Shown one piece after another: positions 9,313 through 20,237 of a stretch of DNA of 64,000 bases. Position numbers and translations under genes: made by a program. Below the pieces are notes generated by a model. That model was not told where the DNA came from. It did not search any database and saw only the letters and a list, made by a program, of their open reading frames with translations. Within the stretch, counting starts at the first letter, position 1, and each line of letters begins with the position of its first letter. This DNA is from Cryoendolithus antarcticus (taxonomy: Eukaryota > Ascomycota > Dothideomycetes > Cladosporiales > Cladosporiaceae): contig NAJO01000068.1 of NCBI GenBank assembly GCA_002077065.1, positions 62,001 through 126,000 on the forward strand, written 5' to 3'.

Positions 9313-11753
9313 ATGTCGACCTTCAACGGCATCGTCAAGGAATTCCCATCGATCCGCATCGATCAGTTCCGCACCTCGCCTGACCCGGCATCGACGCCAC
9401 CGCTAGCCTTCTTCCTCAGCCATGTCCACTCCGATCATCTTGCCGGCCTGGAGACATGCAAATCTCCCTTCATCTACTGCTCACCTGCCACTAAAGAGAT
9501 CTTGCTTCGACTGGAGAAGTATCCTCATCGGATGAACTTCGCCAAGGGCATCTTAGAGACGCGAAAGCAGACATATAAGCATCTGCGGAAGTTGCTGAAG
9601 GCAATACCTCTCGACACGCCGACTCAGATCGATCTGACGCCAGACCACAGCTTGCGGGTGACTTTGCTGGATGCGAATCACTGCGTCGGTGCTGTCATGT
9701 TCCTCGTCGAAGGCCATGGCAAAGCTATCCTGTACACTGGGGATATTCGCTCTGAGATATGGTGGGTCAATGCTTTGACTAGGCACCCAATGTTGCTGCC
9801 TTACGTTCGCCATAATGACAGGAAGCCAATCAAGCAACTGGACTGTGTGTACCTCGACACAACGTTCGCTAGTAAGGGTGACCGGTACAAGCATTTCCAG
9901 CCGAAGCAGGAAGGTCTCACAGAGCTGTTGCAGAAGGTGGCGAAGTATCCTGATGAGACGGTCTTCTACTTCGACTCGTGGACGTTCGGCTATGAAGACG
10001 TGTGGATCGCTATCTCTGGCTTCCTTGGCTGTCGCATACACGTCGACAATTATCGCTTCAAGCTGTACAGCGCCCTCGTGACAGGGTCCGATCCCAAAGC
10101 ACTCGAGGGACCAGGTCTGGTCGGCTTCACATTCGGCAATCATCTGCATCGCGGGTGTCTTACCGAGGACGCTACAGCACGGCTGCACTCTTGCGAGCAG
10201 GGCACAGGCTGCGATATCTTTAAGAGAGGTCTGCTGTAGCCTCTCCCTAGACAGGATCAACGTCAGCTGACGATCATTTGCAGACTTCGTACGCATCACG
10301 CCCATCATCTCACGTCACAACGGCACCGAGATCGCTGAGCTTGGCGCGGGCGGTGGTCAAGGTGACCTCGATCGGCAGCATGAGCTCGAAGTATTTGATC
10401 TTGCCCAACTTGGCGCACTGATGAAGCTATGCACGGATCAGCTGCACGGCCAGCCTAAGGCTATGACGAGTGTAATGCGCTTAGTCGCCTCATTGATCGA
10501 AGATCCTGTGCAGACAATCGCGCTGGACTTCGCAGCCTTGCTGGAAGCTCATATGGGTACCACAGCTGAAGGTGGCGTGGATGTGGATCCTGACGAGCTG
10601 TCACTGAGCAGTCTGGTACCTGCTCTCGTGCGTCTAGCTTCCAAACAAGAAGGTGCCCAGTTGAAGAAAGCTGCGCCGGTCACGCCAAATGGGTCGAAGT
10701 GCAGGGCAGACGGCCTGCCGGCACGAATTGTATGTGATTCCTCTCTTGCCTGCGGTTCCATCGATCGATACGTGGGCCCTTGGGCTGCTATCCGCTACAT
10801 CGCGACGCGCATGTCGCGATCCGAACGCTACCAAGAAATCGTTGGTCCGCTGAAGACGGTTCAACATCGCTCCAGCATCTCGATGATACCCAATTCAATT
10901 CTCACCTAGTTGTGGTGCAGTCGATAGCAGCATATCAGAACCTCGAAACTTTACGAGAGCATGTTATTGACCGCAGAAGGATAGCGCTGACGATTTACAG
11001 ACCTTCCCGTACTCCCGCCATTCCTCGTACACAGAACTCTGCCATCTTCTCGAGGTATTCAAGCCCACGGACGTACATCCTTGCACCGTCAACGACATGC
11101 ACTGGGGACGCGATCAGTGCATGGCGTTCCTCTTCGGTCACTTGTACGACAGCGTCTGCAACTTTACCCATGATCGCATGATGCTGAAGAGGCAGCGACA
11201 CCAGAAGCCTGACATGCGAAAGGTCGCCGCGGCGCGTGAGGAGAGTGAGGCAGAGGTATCAGACGACGATCGCGGTCATCATCCTGATGACGACGTCGAC
11301 CACGAATTACTTGATGCCACGTCAGGAATTGAGCCGGTGCTTGCGTTGATTTACTCAGAGGTAGCTCCACCAAGCTCGCCTAGCCCAGCGCTTCCAGAAT
11401 CCCTCTATCGCCCGTTCGGGGATCAATCGACGTCAGAGAAGCCGTCACACTCACTCGCGGGTCCTGCAACACAGCTTCAGGCAGGAATGATGGAAGCCTT
11501 GAAATCGTTCCCGGCCAACGAGCATGCGCCCAAGCGGCGACGTCTTGAATGCGACTCGGCCACACCAGAAGAGCCCGCAGCCACTGCGTCCGCAGGCGAC
11601 AGCTCATCGACGCCTTGTCATAGCATGTCGCCCGCTGCCATCGCCTCTGCCCGCAAGCAGGAAGCTCATGACGCTGCGTTGGAAGGAGACTGGGATGACA
11701 TCACGCTTGTGAGCGTCAGTGGGTATCATCAGGAGATCGAGGTGGAATTATGA
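9313..11753 (+). CDS. Artemis/SNM1-like beta-CASP DNA repair nuclease
   Basis: Three exons, 9313-10228, 10284-10729 and 11001-11753, giving 704 residues. Intron 1 (55 bp) has a GTCTGC donor and joins as IFKR-DFVRITPI. Intron 2 (271 bp, GTATGT...TTTACAG) joins as LPARI-TFPYSRHSSY. The protein is a metallo-beta-lactamase/beta-CASP nuclease of the SNM1/Pso2/Artemis group, which processes DNA ends and interstrand crosslinks. Zinc motif SHVHSDHLAGL carries His37, His39, Asp41 and His42; then come LLDANHCVGAVMFL, LYTGDIRSE and YLDTTFAS, and in exon 3 the conserved FPYSRHSSYTEL motif. The short core, the insert ending in LHSCEQGTGC and the long acidic disordered tail resemble fungal Artemis (DCLRE1C) homologues more than Pso2, and no zinc finger precedes the nuclease. 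Assignment to the Artemis rather than the SNM1A branch is inference. Intron 2 is longer than its neighbours and could hide a small exon. Confidence 0.86.
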
Positions 11754-12897
11754 GGTGGTAAACGCGTGGTCTCAGTCGAAACACCGTCCGCGAAGGAGCG
11801 AGCCTGGGAGTGATGCCGTCGCCTAGGTCGCAACCCATGGATCATGTGTGTATCTAAGATCTTGTGCACGTAGCTCATTCCTTTGGTAGATCTGCGCTTG
11901 GCCATCAGGGTCGCGAGGCTCATGGATTCTATGATCGCAAGTTAGAAGAAGCACATGAGAGGCTCGGGAACCAGAAGAGCTCGGTAGATGTAGCAACCTT
12001 CTGATACAAGCGAGGCTGAAGGTGTGCAAGGTGGTGAGTGCAATGCTACAGCATTCACAGGGCATGATCTGAGCCCACACTCGCGAAGTATTACATGGAT
12101 ATCTCAGCCTCCCCCGCTCCCATACTACTGGACGAGGATCCCGAAATGGACTCCTGCACGTGCCATGCCAAGACACATTCAGGATCACTAACGCCGCCAC
12201 CAACTTCAGCTCTCGAACCACGCGTTTCACACTCCCAACGGGCCCCTACTATGCAAGATAACGCGTTCAGGATGGTGTTGCAAAATGACTCGGGTCATCC
12301 ACATGCATGCGATGCGGTGGTCGGTGCTTCGCGACATCGTGTGTATCTGCAAGGTTGGGACGCAGCGCGGTGCAGACATGAGGTTGCTTCGCGTGGGGTA
12401 CGTGAGCCTACTCCCCCGGGCATTGCTTTGACGACTGGCTAAGGATCGGTTGACTGCGGGTCCGAGGCCAGTCGAGAGCATCAGATTTGTATTACAGTGC
12501 AGGGTTCCTATTCTCAGCCGCGTCGGAAGGCGTTTTGCCAAGGCGAAGCTGCTAATAGCTGCCGCATGGGGGCCAGAATCGCAAAGCGCTACATGGTGTA
12601 AGAGAGAAGTAAAATAAATTCGTTGTTTCCTTCCATCATCGACGATACTGCGCCCTGAAGGAGTCCAGCAGACTCCGTGTCGCGACTTTGCTACGCATTT
12701 CAATTGACAGTCTTATACTCCGTTCAAGGCATATGTCGGCCACTCTGTAACCACCCCTCTGACGGAGAGCGCCAGCGAGAAGCAAACGAGTGTTCACGGG
12801 GATCTGGTCTCATCACGTTCTCGACCAAGGAGACAATAACCCTTCACCCTTGGTACCACCTTAGCGTTGACTTAGCAACCCCAAGCTACGGGACAGC
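11754..12897. other. Intergenic, no supportable gene
   Basis: About 1.1 kb between the nuclease gene and the large membrane-protein gene, both on the plus strand. A 115-codon plus frame at 12095-12442 and a minus frame at 11823-12230 are open but look non-coding: no domain, no signal peptide from a true ATG, and no splice continuation. The right part should contain the membrane-protein promoter. Confidence 0.6.
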
Positions 12898-15264
12898 ATG
12901 AACATGGCGTCGTCAGAGAAGCAGCCCTCTGTATTCACGACAGCGCTCTACGAACCGACGGCGCCGGATGAGGCACACAGCAACCAAGTCCAGGACACGG
13001 TCCACCCTTCACAAATCTCCAAGCGAAAGCTCGCACGGTCATGGAAGTCGACGATCATACTGCAGCTGTTCTCTCTGGCCTGGCTAGCTCCAGCATTGGC
13101 GCTGTTAGTTCTCAATATAGGAGGACACACCATTGGCGCGAGTGCATGGTGTCCATTGGGGACATGTTGGGTCCAGGCGAACGACAATGTCTCTTCTGTA
13201 CCTCAGCAACGCATAGGCCATTTTGACAGCACAAGCCATAACCTGCTCGGCTTTTTGCAGCTTATCTCGAAGATCTTGGAGATATGGTTTGCCTTTGTCG
13301 CTGCCGGACTGGTGTATCTTGTGGTCATGCGCAGAGCCACTCATTCGGATGGCCTACCAATTCGGCATATGACTCTGCCGATCGAATTCGCTGATCCACT
13401 CAGGATGGTGGACCATAAGCTGTGGAAGAACCTGTCTTCAACTCGTCAAGGACCTGCCGGCCTCAAGTTGACACATCGCAAGCGATTCGGCCTATCTATC
13501 ATCATATTGTGTACAGTACTATGCATTCTCTGTAACCTCATGGGGCCAGCGACTGCTGTTCTCGTCATACCTGCACTGCAGTGGCTGGATACACCAAAGG
13601 TCGGAGACACCTGGTTTCAGGGCTTCACGTACGCCGGGCCTCTGACAGATGGTTGGGCATTCAGGGATTCCGGCTGTGGGACGGCTCCTTTCGATTCCCT
13701 GAACTTCACTTGCGCCAACAAATGGGCTCTGAGCTTAGATAGTTGGGCAGCCACAACGGCGGCTTCCATCGTCGAGTCACGCGACGGCCATCTCCTGGCG
13801 AGGATGACACAACAGAACGACGTATTCTTCTACGTCAATACGACCAAGGACTTCGCCGCCCATGAGATCGACTCCCAATTGCTCTGGGTGCCCTCTCGGC
13901 AGCTCGTGGAGGAGTTCAGTGAGGACAAGAGCATAATAGCGAACATATCACTTGGTGCAGACGCCCAGAAACTGAACATGTCGACCAGTGACTATCAAAG
14001 CTACGCTGCATACAACAAGAGTCTGCAGATGAACGTCCAACGCGTGGGACCGATCGTGGGTTTCTACCCGAACATCAATCTCTATTCGACATGGTGGACA
14101 ACAGATATTGACGCCAATAGATCAGTCATCTGTATCAGCGACTACACGCTTATCTATGCGATAGATGCTGGAAACAACTTCACACGCTGCATCAAGTACA
14201 GCCGCGATGGCGACGGATGGGGCGAAAACGTCAACGGTGCCACGTTGACGATTGGCGATGCGGTTACGGCCTCCAATGGCAGCAAGCATCCTGAATTAGA
14301 CGTCTTCATCGAGGCGTCAGATCGGGCGGTCTTCTTACCAAATGGCGTCTTCGCCGACTCGCCTCGGAAGTTCGACAATGGGACCGTGTCCACCTTCCAA
14401 CCCGAATGCATCGGGCCCTTGCCCGAAAATACAACGGTTGAAGCAATGCATCTCAACTGTGACTGGGACTACTTCTTCGGACAAGAGTACAACGACCTCT
14501 CTACCTCGAACGCCTCGGATTCCGTGACTACGTTCTTCTACAAGTACGATGATGGTCAGCCCGGAGGCATGGTAGTCGACTGCGTTGTGTTCGCCGCTTT
14601 TACACAGTACACCTTCGATCCCGCGACGCTCTCGAACCCAATGCGACTCGTGCAAACGCCCTCACTTCCGACCTTGAACGATATCTATAACGCCGACTAC
14701 GTCCAGCTCAGCCTACATCCCACCTGGTGGTTCGCCGCGCTGTCTCTCGACTACAACAACGCCACGTTGCCCGCCCATCGCACAATCGCTCAAATGCTAC
14801 GAAAGACCATGGACTACCTACGCACCGGCGTAGAAGACCCCGAAGTCCCCTTCTCCGTCTCTCTCTCAGCGTCAGTCTTCACGCCCATCTTCCACACCCT
14901 CTCCCTGCTCGACTGGGGTACGGGCACCACGAAGTCCACGGACGAGGGCACGGATTGGTGGCCACGACTCCAGCGCAACGCGCGCATACAAGTCTGGGCC
15001 TACGGCTTGAGTTCGCGCACTACCTATCTCGGCGTCACGATCGTGATCGCGGGCGCGCTAGTGGTCCTGGCGCAATTTGTGCTCGGGCTCATGGACCGTA
15101 GGCAGAGCACGAGTTTGACGCAGACGCTTGTCGCCGCTCTTGCGCATGCGCCGCATAATGAGTTTTTCGATAGGGGTGGTGACGAGGTGAAGGTCGCTGG
15201 GACGAGGTTCAGGGTCATGGACGATGAAACGCGGCCGGGGAATCTGCGGTTCGAGGCGCCTTGA
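12898..15264 (+). CDS. Large fungal plasma-membrane-type protein of unknown function
   Basis: Single-exon gene for 788 residues. I recognise the architecture but no named domain. A cytosolic N-tail of about 50 residues precedes TM1 (about 52-74). TM2 lies at about 117-145 and TM3 at about 198-230 (GLSIIILCTVLCILCNLMGPATAVLVIP cut short here). A long region of roughly 470 residues then carries many N-x-S/T sequons (for example NFT, NTT, NIS, NMS, NKS, NRS, NAS, NGT) and scattered cysteines, and is therefore probably extracellular and glycosylated. TM4 (about 709-731) and a 55-residue cytosolic tail finish it. Such proteins are common as lineage-expanded families in filamentous ascomycetes, from general knowledge; a sensor or adhesion role would be a guess. 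The start is the first of two close ATGs (12898, 12904). No signal peptide precedes TM1. Confidence 0.83.
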   Translation: MNMASSEKQPSVFTTALYEPTAPDEAHSNQVQDTVHPSQISKRKLARSWKSTIILQLFSLAWLAPALALLVLNIGGHTIGASAWCPLGTCWVQANDNVSSVPQQRIGHFDSTSHNLLGFLQLISKILEIWFAFVAAGLVYLVVMRRATHSDGLPIRHMTLPIEFADPLRMVDHKLWKNLSSTRQGPAGLKLTHRKRFGLSIIILCTVLCILCNLMGPATAVLVIPALQWLDTPKVGDTWFQGFTYAGPLTDGWAFRDSGCGTAPFDSLNFTCANKWALSLDSWAATTAASIVESRDGHLLARMTQQNDVFFYVNTTKDFAAHEIDSQLLWVPSRQLVEEFSEDKSIIANISLGADAQKLNMSTSDYQSYAAYNKSLQMNVQRVGPIVGFYPNINLYSTWWTTDIDANRSVICISDYTLIYAIDAGNNFTRCIKYSRDGDGWGENVNGATLTIGDAVTASNGSKHPELDVFIEASDRAVFLPNGVFADSPRKFDNGTVSTFQPECIGPLPENTTVEAMHLNCDWDYFFGQEYNDLSTSNASDSVTTFFYKYDDGQPGGMVVDCVVFAAFTQYTFDPATLSNPMRLVQTPSLPTLNDIYNADYVQLSLHPTWWFAALSLDYNNATLPAHRTIAQMLRKTMDYLRTGVEDPEVPFSVSLSASVFTPIFHTLSLLDWGTGTTKSTDEGTDWWPRLQRNARIQVWAYGLSSRTTYLGVTIVIAGALVVLAQFVLGLMDRRQSTSLTQTLVAALAHAPHNEFFDRGGDEVKVAGTRFRVMDDETRPGNLRFEAP

Positions 15265-15384
15265 CTTCGAACGGATGGCATACAAACTTAACTCTACGAT
15301 CATCACACCGGGTATCTCTGGTGCTTATATAGACTCGCTCGGGACGATTTCGCCGCAATCCTCGTTTCCGTCTACTTCGCCCTC

Positions 15385-17266
15385 TCACCCAACCATCCCC
15401 AACCCCCTAACAAACCTCACCTCCTCTGCGCTCCTCTCAAGCGCCCTCCTCATGCGCGCACTGAACTGCCTCTCCGCATCCCGTCGAGCTAGCTCCTCCC
15501 CACCGACTTGCTCTTGGTCCTCGAGAGCATCGTAGAAAGCGTCTTTGCCGCCTTTACTACCGCTGAACTTCAGCACACCCAGCTCTCCATCACCGGTCCA
15601 GAGCAGTAAGGACTGGGTCGGCACGTCCGGGCGGTCGACGCCGGAGGGGAGGAAAGAGGATGTCGAGGGGCCATGGACGGGGAGGATTTTCTGCACCACT
15701 GTCCCATTCGCGGCGTTCAAGTCGTCGGCTTGACGGCCGAAGATATCCGCTCTAGGTGCTCTGGGGCTCGGGTCGTGGGAGGGAGATTGGGGGATGAAGT
15801 CGTTGATATCACATCTCCTCACTTCCGTCCTGCCATCTCGCTCGACCCATTTGAGATTGCCATCACCGTCGGAGAAGACGAAACGCCCGCCGTGCGGGAC
15901 AGCGGACAGCAACTTCGAGGCAGATGCTGTTTGGCGGTTTTGGTAGATCTTGACTTTCTCGGAATCTGGACCGGCGAGGGTGGGTCGAGAGGGAAGATCA
16001 AGTAGCTCGAGGCTGCCTTTGCCTTTGTAAGCCGCGGCTGCGACGAGGGTCGAGCCTGTTGCTGAGCGAGGCGAGAGGAGCGGATAAGGAAGAAGGGAAA
16101 GCGAGGCGACACGGGCGCCGGAATGGAGTGTCCCAAGGAGGCGGGGGAAGCGGCGGACGTCGTAGTTGAGCAGAGAGGTGAAACGGCCGGCTGTCCAGAG
16201 GGTGTTTGACTGAGGGTGGTGGAGCAGGGCTAGTGGGCCTGGCTGCGAGAGTGTGGCATGCTGGGATGTGGGGCCAGCTATTAGCTGGGCGGTTTCAGAA
16301 GGGCGGTAAGGATCGCGTGAATCGTGGAGGTGGATTGTGTGATTTGTTCCTACCGCTAGAGGCTCGAAACCAGAGGTGGAGGAGAGAGCTGTCACGCGAA
16401 AGGGGTAGGGTTTCGAGGAGATTAGCCGAAGGGTGTTGAGGTCAACTTCATGGAGTGTGTTTTGGACAGCAAAGGAGCCTTTTTGCGTCGAAGGGTTGAC
16501 TGATACGCACTCTACTGCGCCGGTTTCGGTCATAATGGCGTGGCTCTCGTTAGGGTCGTCTCGGCCTGTAAGAAGGCCCGGCTTGCTGCGCGAGAACAGT
16601 CGGCCACCGCCGCCAGGCTCGAGAGTGGAGCGTGGGGTATTGTCGAATATACAAACACTGCCGTCGTCTAACGGCGCAACGACATGCACTGGACCTGAGT
16701 CGAATCCATCGTTCAGCAAAGCTACGCCGGTTGCTTCTCGTAATGTCTCCTTGTCGTTCGTCTGAGGCTTAGGCAATCGAATCCAGTCGACGTTGATGTC
16801 GGCATGCCGTTGAACGAACTCTTCGTAGTAATCGATTCGTTCTCCAGGGTAGCCTGGCTCCCAATTTGCCCGGGCTCGTTGCCATTGTTGTCGTTCAGTA
16901 GCTGCCGGATCTGATTGCCGTCCATCTGTGATGGTCGGTGAGTCCAGATCTTCATCGTTCGAACGTGGTGTAGGAAGTGCGGAGACAGCATTCCGAAGTT
17001 CCGTCAATCTCGAGTCCTGAGCTGCGAAAAGCTGTTCACGACGAAGTTGCGCTTCGGCTCGAGAGTGGTTGAAGCATTCGAGTTTCCAGACGACATTGTC
17101 TCGGCCCAGGGCAAGGTATCGACTTGATAGTCGTTGGACTGCGACGACCTCACGAGCCTCCAAGACTGGAAAGATCAGTACCTACCTTAGCTCAAAATCG
17201 GCGTCGCATCGGAGCACACCTACATTGCAGTAGGTTCAGGATGACCTCGTCGGGTAACTGATCCAT
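15385..17266 (-). CDS. F-box protein with C-terminal beta-propeller-like region
   Basis: Two exons, 17224-17266 and 15385-17165, separated by a 58-bp intron (GTAGGT...TTTCCAG, minus sense). Splicing restores an F-box: MDQLPDEVILNLLQ joined to FLEAREVVAVQRLSSRY and then LGRDNVVWKLEC, the usual LP..L..IL..L...L..V..VS..W pattern, in the first ~45 residues of 607. Without the tiny first exon the F-box would be missed. The rest has a charged helical linker, then repeated beta-strand blades with GxxHTIHLHDSRDP, LLHHPQSNTLWTAGRF and LLLWTGDGELGVLKF, resembling a degenerate WD40 propeller. F-box proteins load substrates onto SCF ubiquitin ligases through Skp1; the propeller would be the substrate reader. 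The substrate is unknown. The gene is divergent from HRD3, another ubiquitin-pathway gene, with 346 bases between the starts; co-regulation is only a possibility. Confidence 0.8.
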
Positions 17267-17612
17267 GTCGACTCCAACTCGCTGGATTTTGTTTCCAATG
17301 ATCGATTGGCAGTGTTGCTATCCATTACCTCAACCCAATAATATCTAGGAGACAGGATGACAGTGAGGGCAAGTGGTTGATATAAGGGTCCCTTCCCATG
17401 TTAGTGAACGATATGCCCAGGCCCGTGCGCGTGATTGTGCAGCTGTCGCGTGGGCAGTGCATGACGGAGATGACAAAGGAACACTTGTCGCTTCAACATG
17501 ACTTGCATTACACGAAGTGCTTGGTTGTTTTGACTGGGGGAATTGTGATATTCAGGAGGAGGATGCCGTCCACTTGCGTAGCAGGAGATTGCATACCACA
17601 CCATCGCCCACG
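17267..17612. promoter_or_regulatory. Divergent promoter between F-box gene and HRD3
   Basis: 346 bases separate the start codons of two genes transcribed away from each other, so both promoters are here. The open frame of HRD3 extends upstream to 17517, but the added residues are not signal-peptide-like. No factor site is claimed. Confidence 0.5.
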
Positions 17613-20237
17613 ATGAAGCGCATCAGCTGGCGCATCCTGCCGCCGCTACTACTACTGTTCTGGCTGTTCATTGCGGCCGCTATAGCTTCGGACCCGGCGA
17701 CAGATGCTGATATAGAGGCAGACGAGACGTACAGCCATTCGCTGCTGCCATCAGAGTCAGCGCGGTGGACTGATCAGACCCGGCCGTCAGAGAGCAACGA
17801 TTACCGCGATAATGCAGGGAGCAACTACAGCGCTGTCGGCGAGGCAACAGTCATATTGCGCAAGATCAAGCCGGCAAGCATATCAAAGCTCACGCAGTAT
17901 GCCCGGAAGCCCAAGGGAGTCGTGGGATCGACAATGTATTACGCGAAGGAAGCATTCGTGCTGCTATTCATGAACTCGCCCAGAAGTGAGAACCTCATAT
18001 CGACGACCCCAGAACCTTCGCCGAAAAATCTGGCCCAGCCGCTCGCGATGGCTGTCAGAATCTTGGAGGAAGCTGCGGACGGCGGCGATGTAGACTCGAT
18101 TTTCCTCCTGGCGGAGATGAACTTCTACGGCAACTACACACACCCAGTGAACCATAGCGAGGCTTTCCGACGGTACAAGCAGCTTGCGGATCTCAATGGG
18201 AACAGCACTGCTCAGTCCATGCTGGGTTTTATGTACGCAACTGGGATTGCGCCTGCGGTTCCTGCGGATCAGGCCAAGAGCATGCTATATCACACGTTTG
18301 CCGCAGAGCAGGGTAACACACGATCAGAGATGACGCTGGGATATCGCTATCATGCTGGCATTGCCACGCCTAGGAATTGCGACGAGTCTGTGAACTGGTA
18401 TAGGCGAGTGGCGGACAAGGCAATAGACTACTACCGCTCTGGGCCTCCTGGTGGACACAGCTTGGGCAGGAGCGCGTATCGAATTGCCGACGACGCCGGC
18501 GGAGTGTTTGGCGAAGGCGCGAGTGTAAGCTCGGCAGGCGTGCATGCGAAGCAGGGCGGGCCTACCAGCGATGCATACGCAGAGGCCGAGGATGTCTTGG
18601 AGTATCTGCACTTCCAATCATCAAAAGGCATTCTCAGTGCGACATTCGGATTGGCACGTCTGCACTACGATGGCAGCAGAGGTTTGACGCGAGACTACAA
18701 GCTAGCCAAGACTTACTTCATGGAGCTTGCGAGACAGTATTGGGATCCTAAGGGGCGCGTCAAGACTGATCTCGGGCCGGGCGTGGAGAAACTGGCTAGT
18801 AAGTCTGCTGGCTATCTGGGTCGTATGTTCCTGCGTGGCGAGGGAATGGAGCAGAGCTACAGCAAAGCCAAGATCTGGTTTACGCGTGGTGTCGCCAACG
18901 GCGATGCTCTTAGCCAGTACTCGCTTGGCTTGATGCATCTCGAAGGACTTGGCGTTGAGCAGAATGTCAAGAAAGCCGCAGACTACTTCGGTAGTGCAGC
19001 AGATCAGGATCTTGCAGTCGCGCAGACGAACCTCGGAATCCTCTTTCTCGATCAAGGCGACATTACCACAGCAACACGGTACTTCGAATTGGCTGCTAGG
19101 AACAGCCACATCGAAGCGTTCTACTACCTTGCAGAGCTGAACAATGAAGCTATCGGTCGTGAACGCAGCTGTAGTATGGCAGCAATGTACTACAAGATCG
19201 TGGCCGAGAAAGCCGAAGCCATCTGGTCTCCGGTCTCGGAAGCCAACACCGCCTACGAAGAAGGCGACACGTCCCGCGCTCTACTCGTCTACCTTCTAGC
19301 CGCTGAGCAAGGCTCCGAGAACGCGCAGGCAAACGTCGCCTGGCTGTTAGACCATACACCGCCGCAATGGTCACCTCTCACTTACCTGCTCTCCTGGCTT
19401 GGCTCCTCCTCTCGGTCTGAGTCAGCCACATCCGACGCCAACCTCGCGCTCACGCACTACACCCGGAGCGCCAAGCAAAACAACATCGACTCCCTCGTCA
19501 AAACAGGCGACTACCACCTCTCCGGCCTCGGCCTCGCCTCCTCCCTCCCCTCCCCAGAAACAGCAGCAGCCTGCTACGCGGCAGCCACAGAAACCCAGCA
19601 ATCCGCCCTCGCGCTCTGGAACCTAGGCTGGATGCACGAGAACGGCCTGGGCATAGCGCAGGACTTTCACCTCGCGAAACGGTACTACGACGCTGCCCTC
19701 GAAACGCACAGGGAAGCCTACCTACCTGTGCACCTCTCGTTGATCAAGCTGAGGGCGAGGAGTTGGTGGAACGGGGTCACGCACGGCGGAGTGAACCCTA
19801 TCGACGCGCCTGATGCTTCTGACTCCACGGGACCGAAGAAGAAGCGCACGGTGTGGGAGTGGATGGAGGATTTTCTGCAAGCTGATGCGAAGATGACGGC
19901 TCTGGAACAGCAGGAGGCTGATGACTGGGATGCCGCGCATGAGCACCACTCCTCTGCGGGCGGGGAGGAATTTTGGGCTGAAGGCGAGGATGTCGACGAC
20001 GAAGTCCTCGTCACCCTCCTCCTTGGCGGACTCATCGCGGTATTGGCGGGGCTGGTGTGGTGGCGGCAACGTGAAGCGAGGCGACTAGCAGCACAGCAAG
20101 CGGCACTGCAGGGCGGACAGCCGCCGGCTGAAGGACAACAGCAGGTCGCGCAGGGGCAGCAGGGTGATGGCGGGTTCTTTCCGCATCCTGGCGAGCCGGG
20201 GTGGAATGACTGGGTTGCTGGGGGCGTGGGGCATTGA
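17613..20237 (+). CDS. HRD3: HRD3/SEL1L-type ER-associated degradation subunit
   Basis: Single-exon gene for 874 residues. Hrd3 sits in the ER membrane, stabilises the Hrd1 ubiquitin ligase and delivers misfolded lumenal proteins to it. I start at the ATG at 17613 because it opens with a signal peptide (basic MKRISWR then ILPPLLLLFWLFIAAAIA); an in-frame ATG at 17517 would bury the signal. The lumenal part is built of Sel1/TPR-like repeats in three blocks, recognisable as A..LG..Y..G.G...D...A..Y: around residues 150-280, SAGYLGRMFLRGEGM and LSQYSLGLMHLEGLGV in the middle, and LALWNLGWMHENGLGI near 690. N-glycosylation sequons (NYT, NHS, NST) fit a lumenal location. A single membrane span lies at about 798-817 (VTLLLGGLIAVLAGLVWW) and a short Gln/Gly-rich cytosolic tail follows. 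All parts expected of Hrd3 are present. Confidence 0.92.
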   Translation: MKRISWRILPPLLLLFWLFIAAAIASDPATDADIEADETYSHSLLPSESARWTDQTRPSESNDYRDNAGSNYSAVGEATVILRKIKPASISKLTQYARKPKGVVGSTMYYAKEAFVLLFMNSPRSENLISTTPEPSPKNLAQPLAMAVRILEEAADGGDVDSIFLLAEMNFYGNYTHPVNHSEAFRRYKQLADLNGNSTAQSMLGFMYATGIAPAVPADQAKSMLYHTFAAEQGNTRSEMTLGYRYHAGIATPRNCDESVNWYRRVADKAIDYYRSGPPGGHSLGRSAYRIADDAGGVFGEGASVSSAGVHAKQGGPTSDAYAEAEDVLEYLHFQSSKGILSATFGLARLHYDGSRGLTRDYKLAKTYFMELARQYWDPKGRVKTDLGPGVEKLASKSAGYLGRMFLRGEGMEQSYSKAKIWFTRGVANGDALSQYSLGLMHLEGLGVEQNVKKAADYFGSAADQDLAVAQTNLGILFLDQGDITTATRYFELAARNSHIEAFYYLAELNNEAIGRERSCSMAAMYYKIVAEKAEAIWSPVSEANTAYEEGDTSRALLVYLLAAEQGSENAQANVAWLLDHTPPQWSPLTYLLSWLGSSSRSESATSDANLALTHYTRSAKQNNIDSLVKTGDYHLSGLGLASSLPSPETAAACYAAATETQQSALALWNLGWMHENGLGIAQDFHLAKRYYDAALETHREAYLPVHLSLIKLRARSWWNGVTHGGVNPIDAPDASDSTGPKKKRTVWEWMEDFLQADAKMTALEQQEADDWDAAHEHHSSAGGEEFWAEGEDVDDEVLVTLLLGGLIAVLAGLVWWRQREARRLAAQQAALQGGQPPAEGQQQVAQGQQGDGGFFPHPGEPGWNDWVAGGVGH

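Noticed and set aside
11823..12230. Minus-strand 135-codon frame beginning with a signal-peptide-like stretch
   Set aside because: The apparent first Met is a GTG, there is no ATG before the hydrophobic part, and the rest has no gene-like features.
12095..12442. Plus-strand 115-codon frame
   Set aside because: Ends without domain or splice continuation; overlaps the opposite open frame; composition is not protein-like.
15819..16136. Antisense frames within the F-box/propeller gene and similar long antisense frames in the nucleoporin gene (for example 21873-22895)
   Set aside because: High GC coding sequence leaves the opposite strand open; no independent start, domain or codon pattern.
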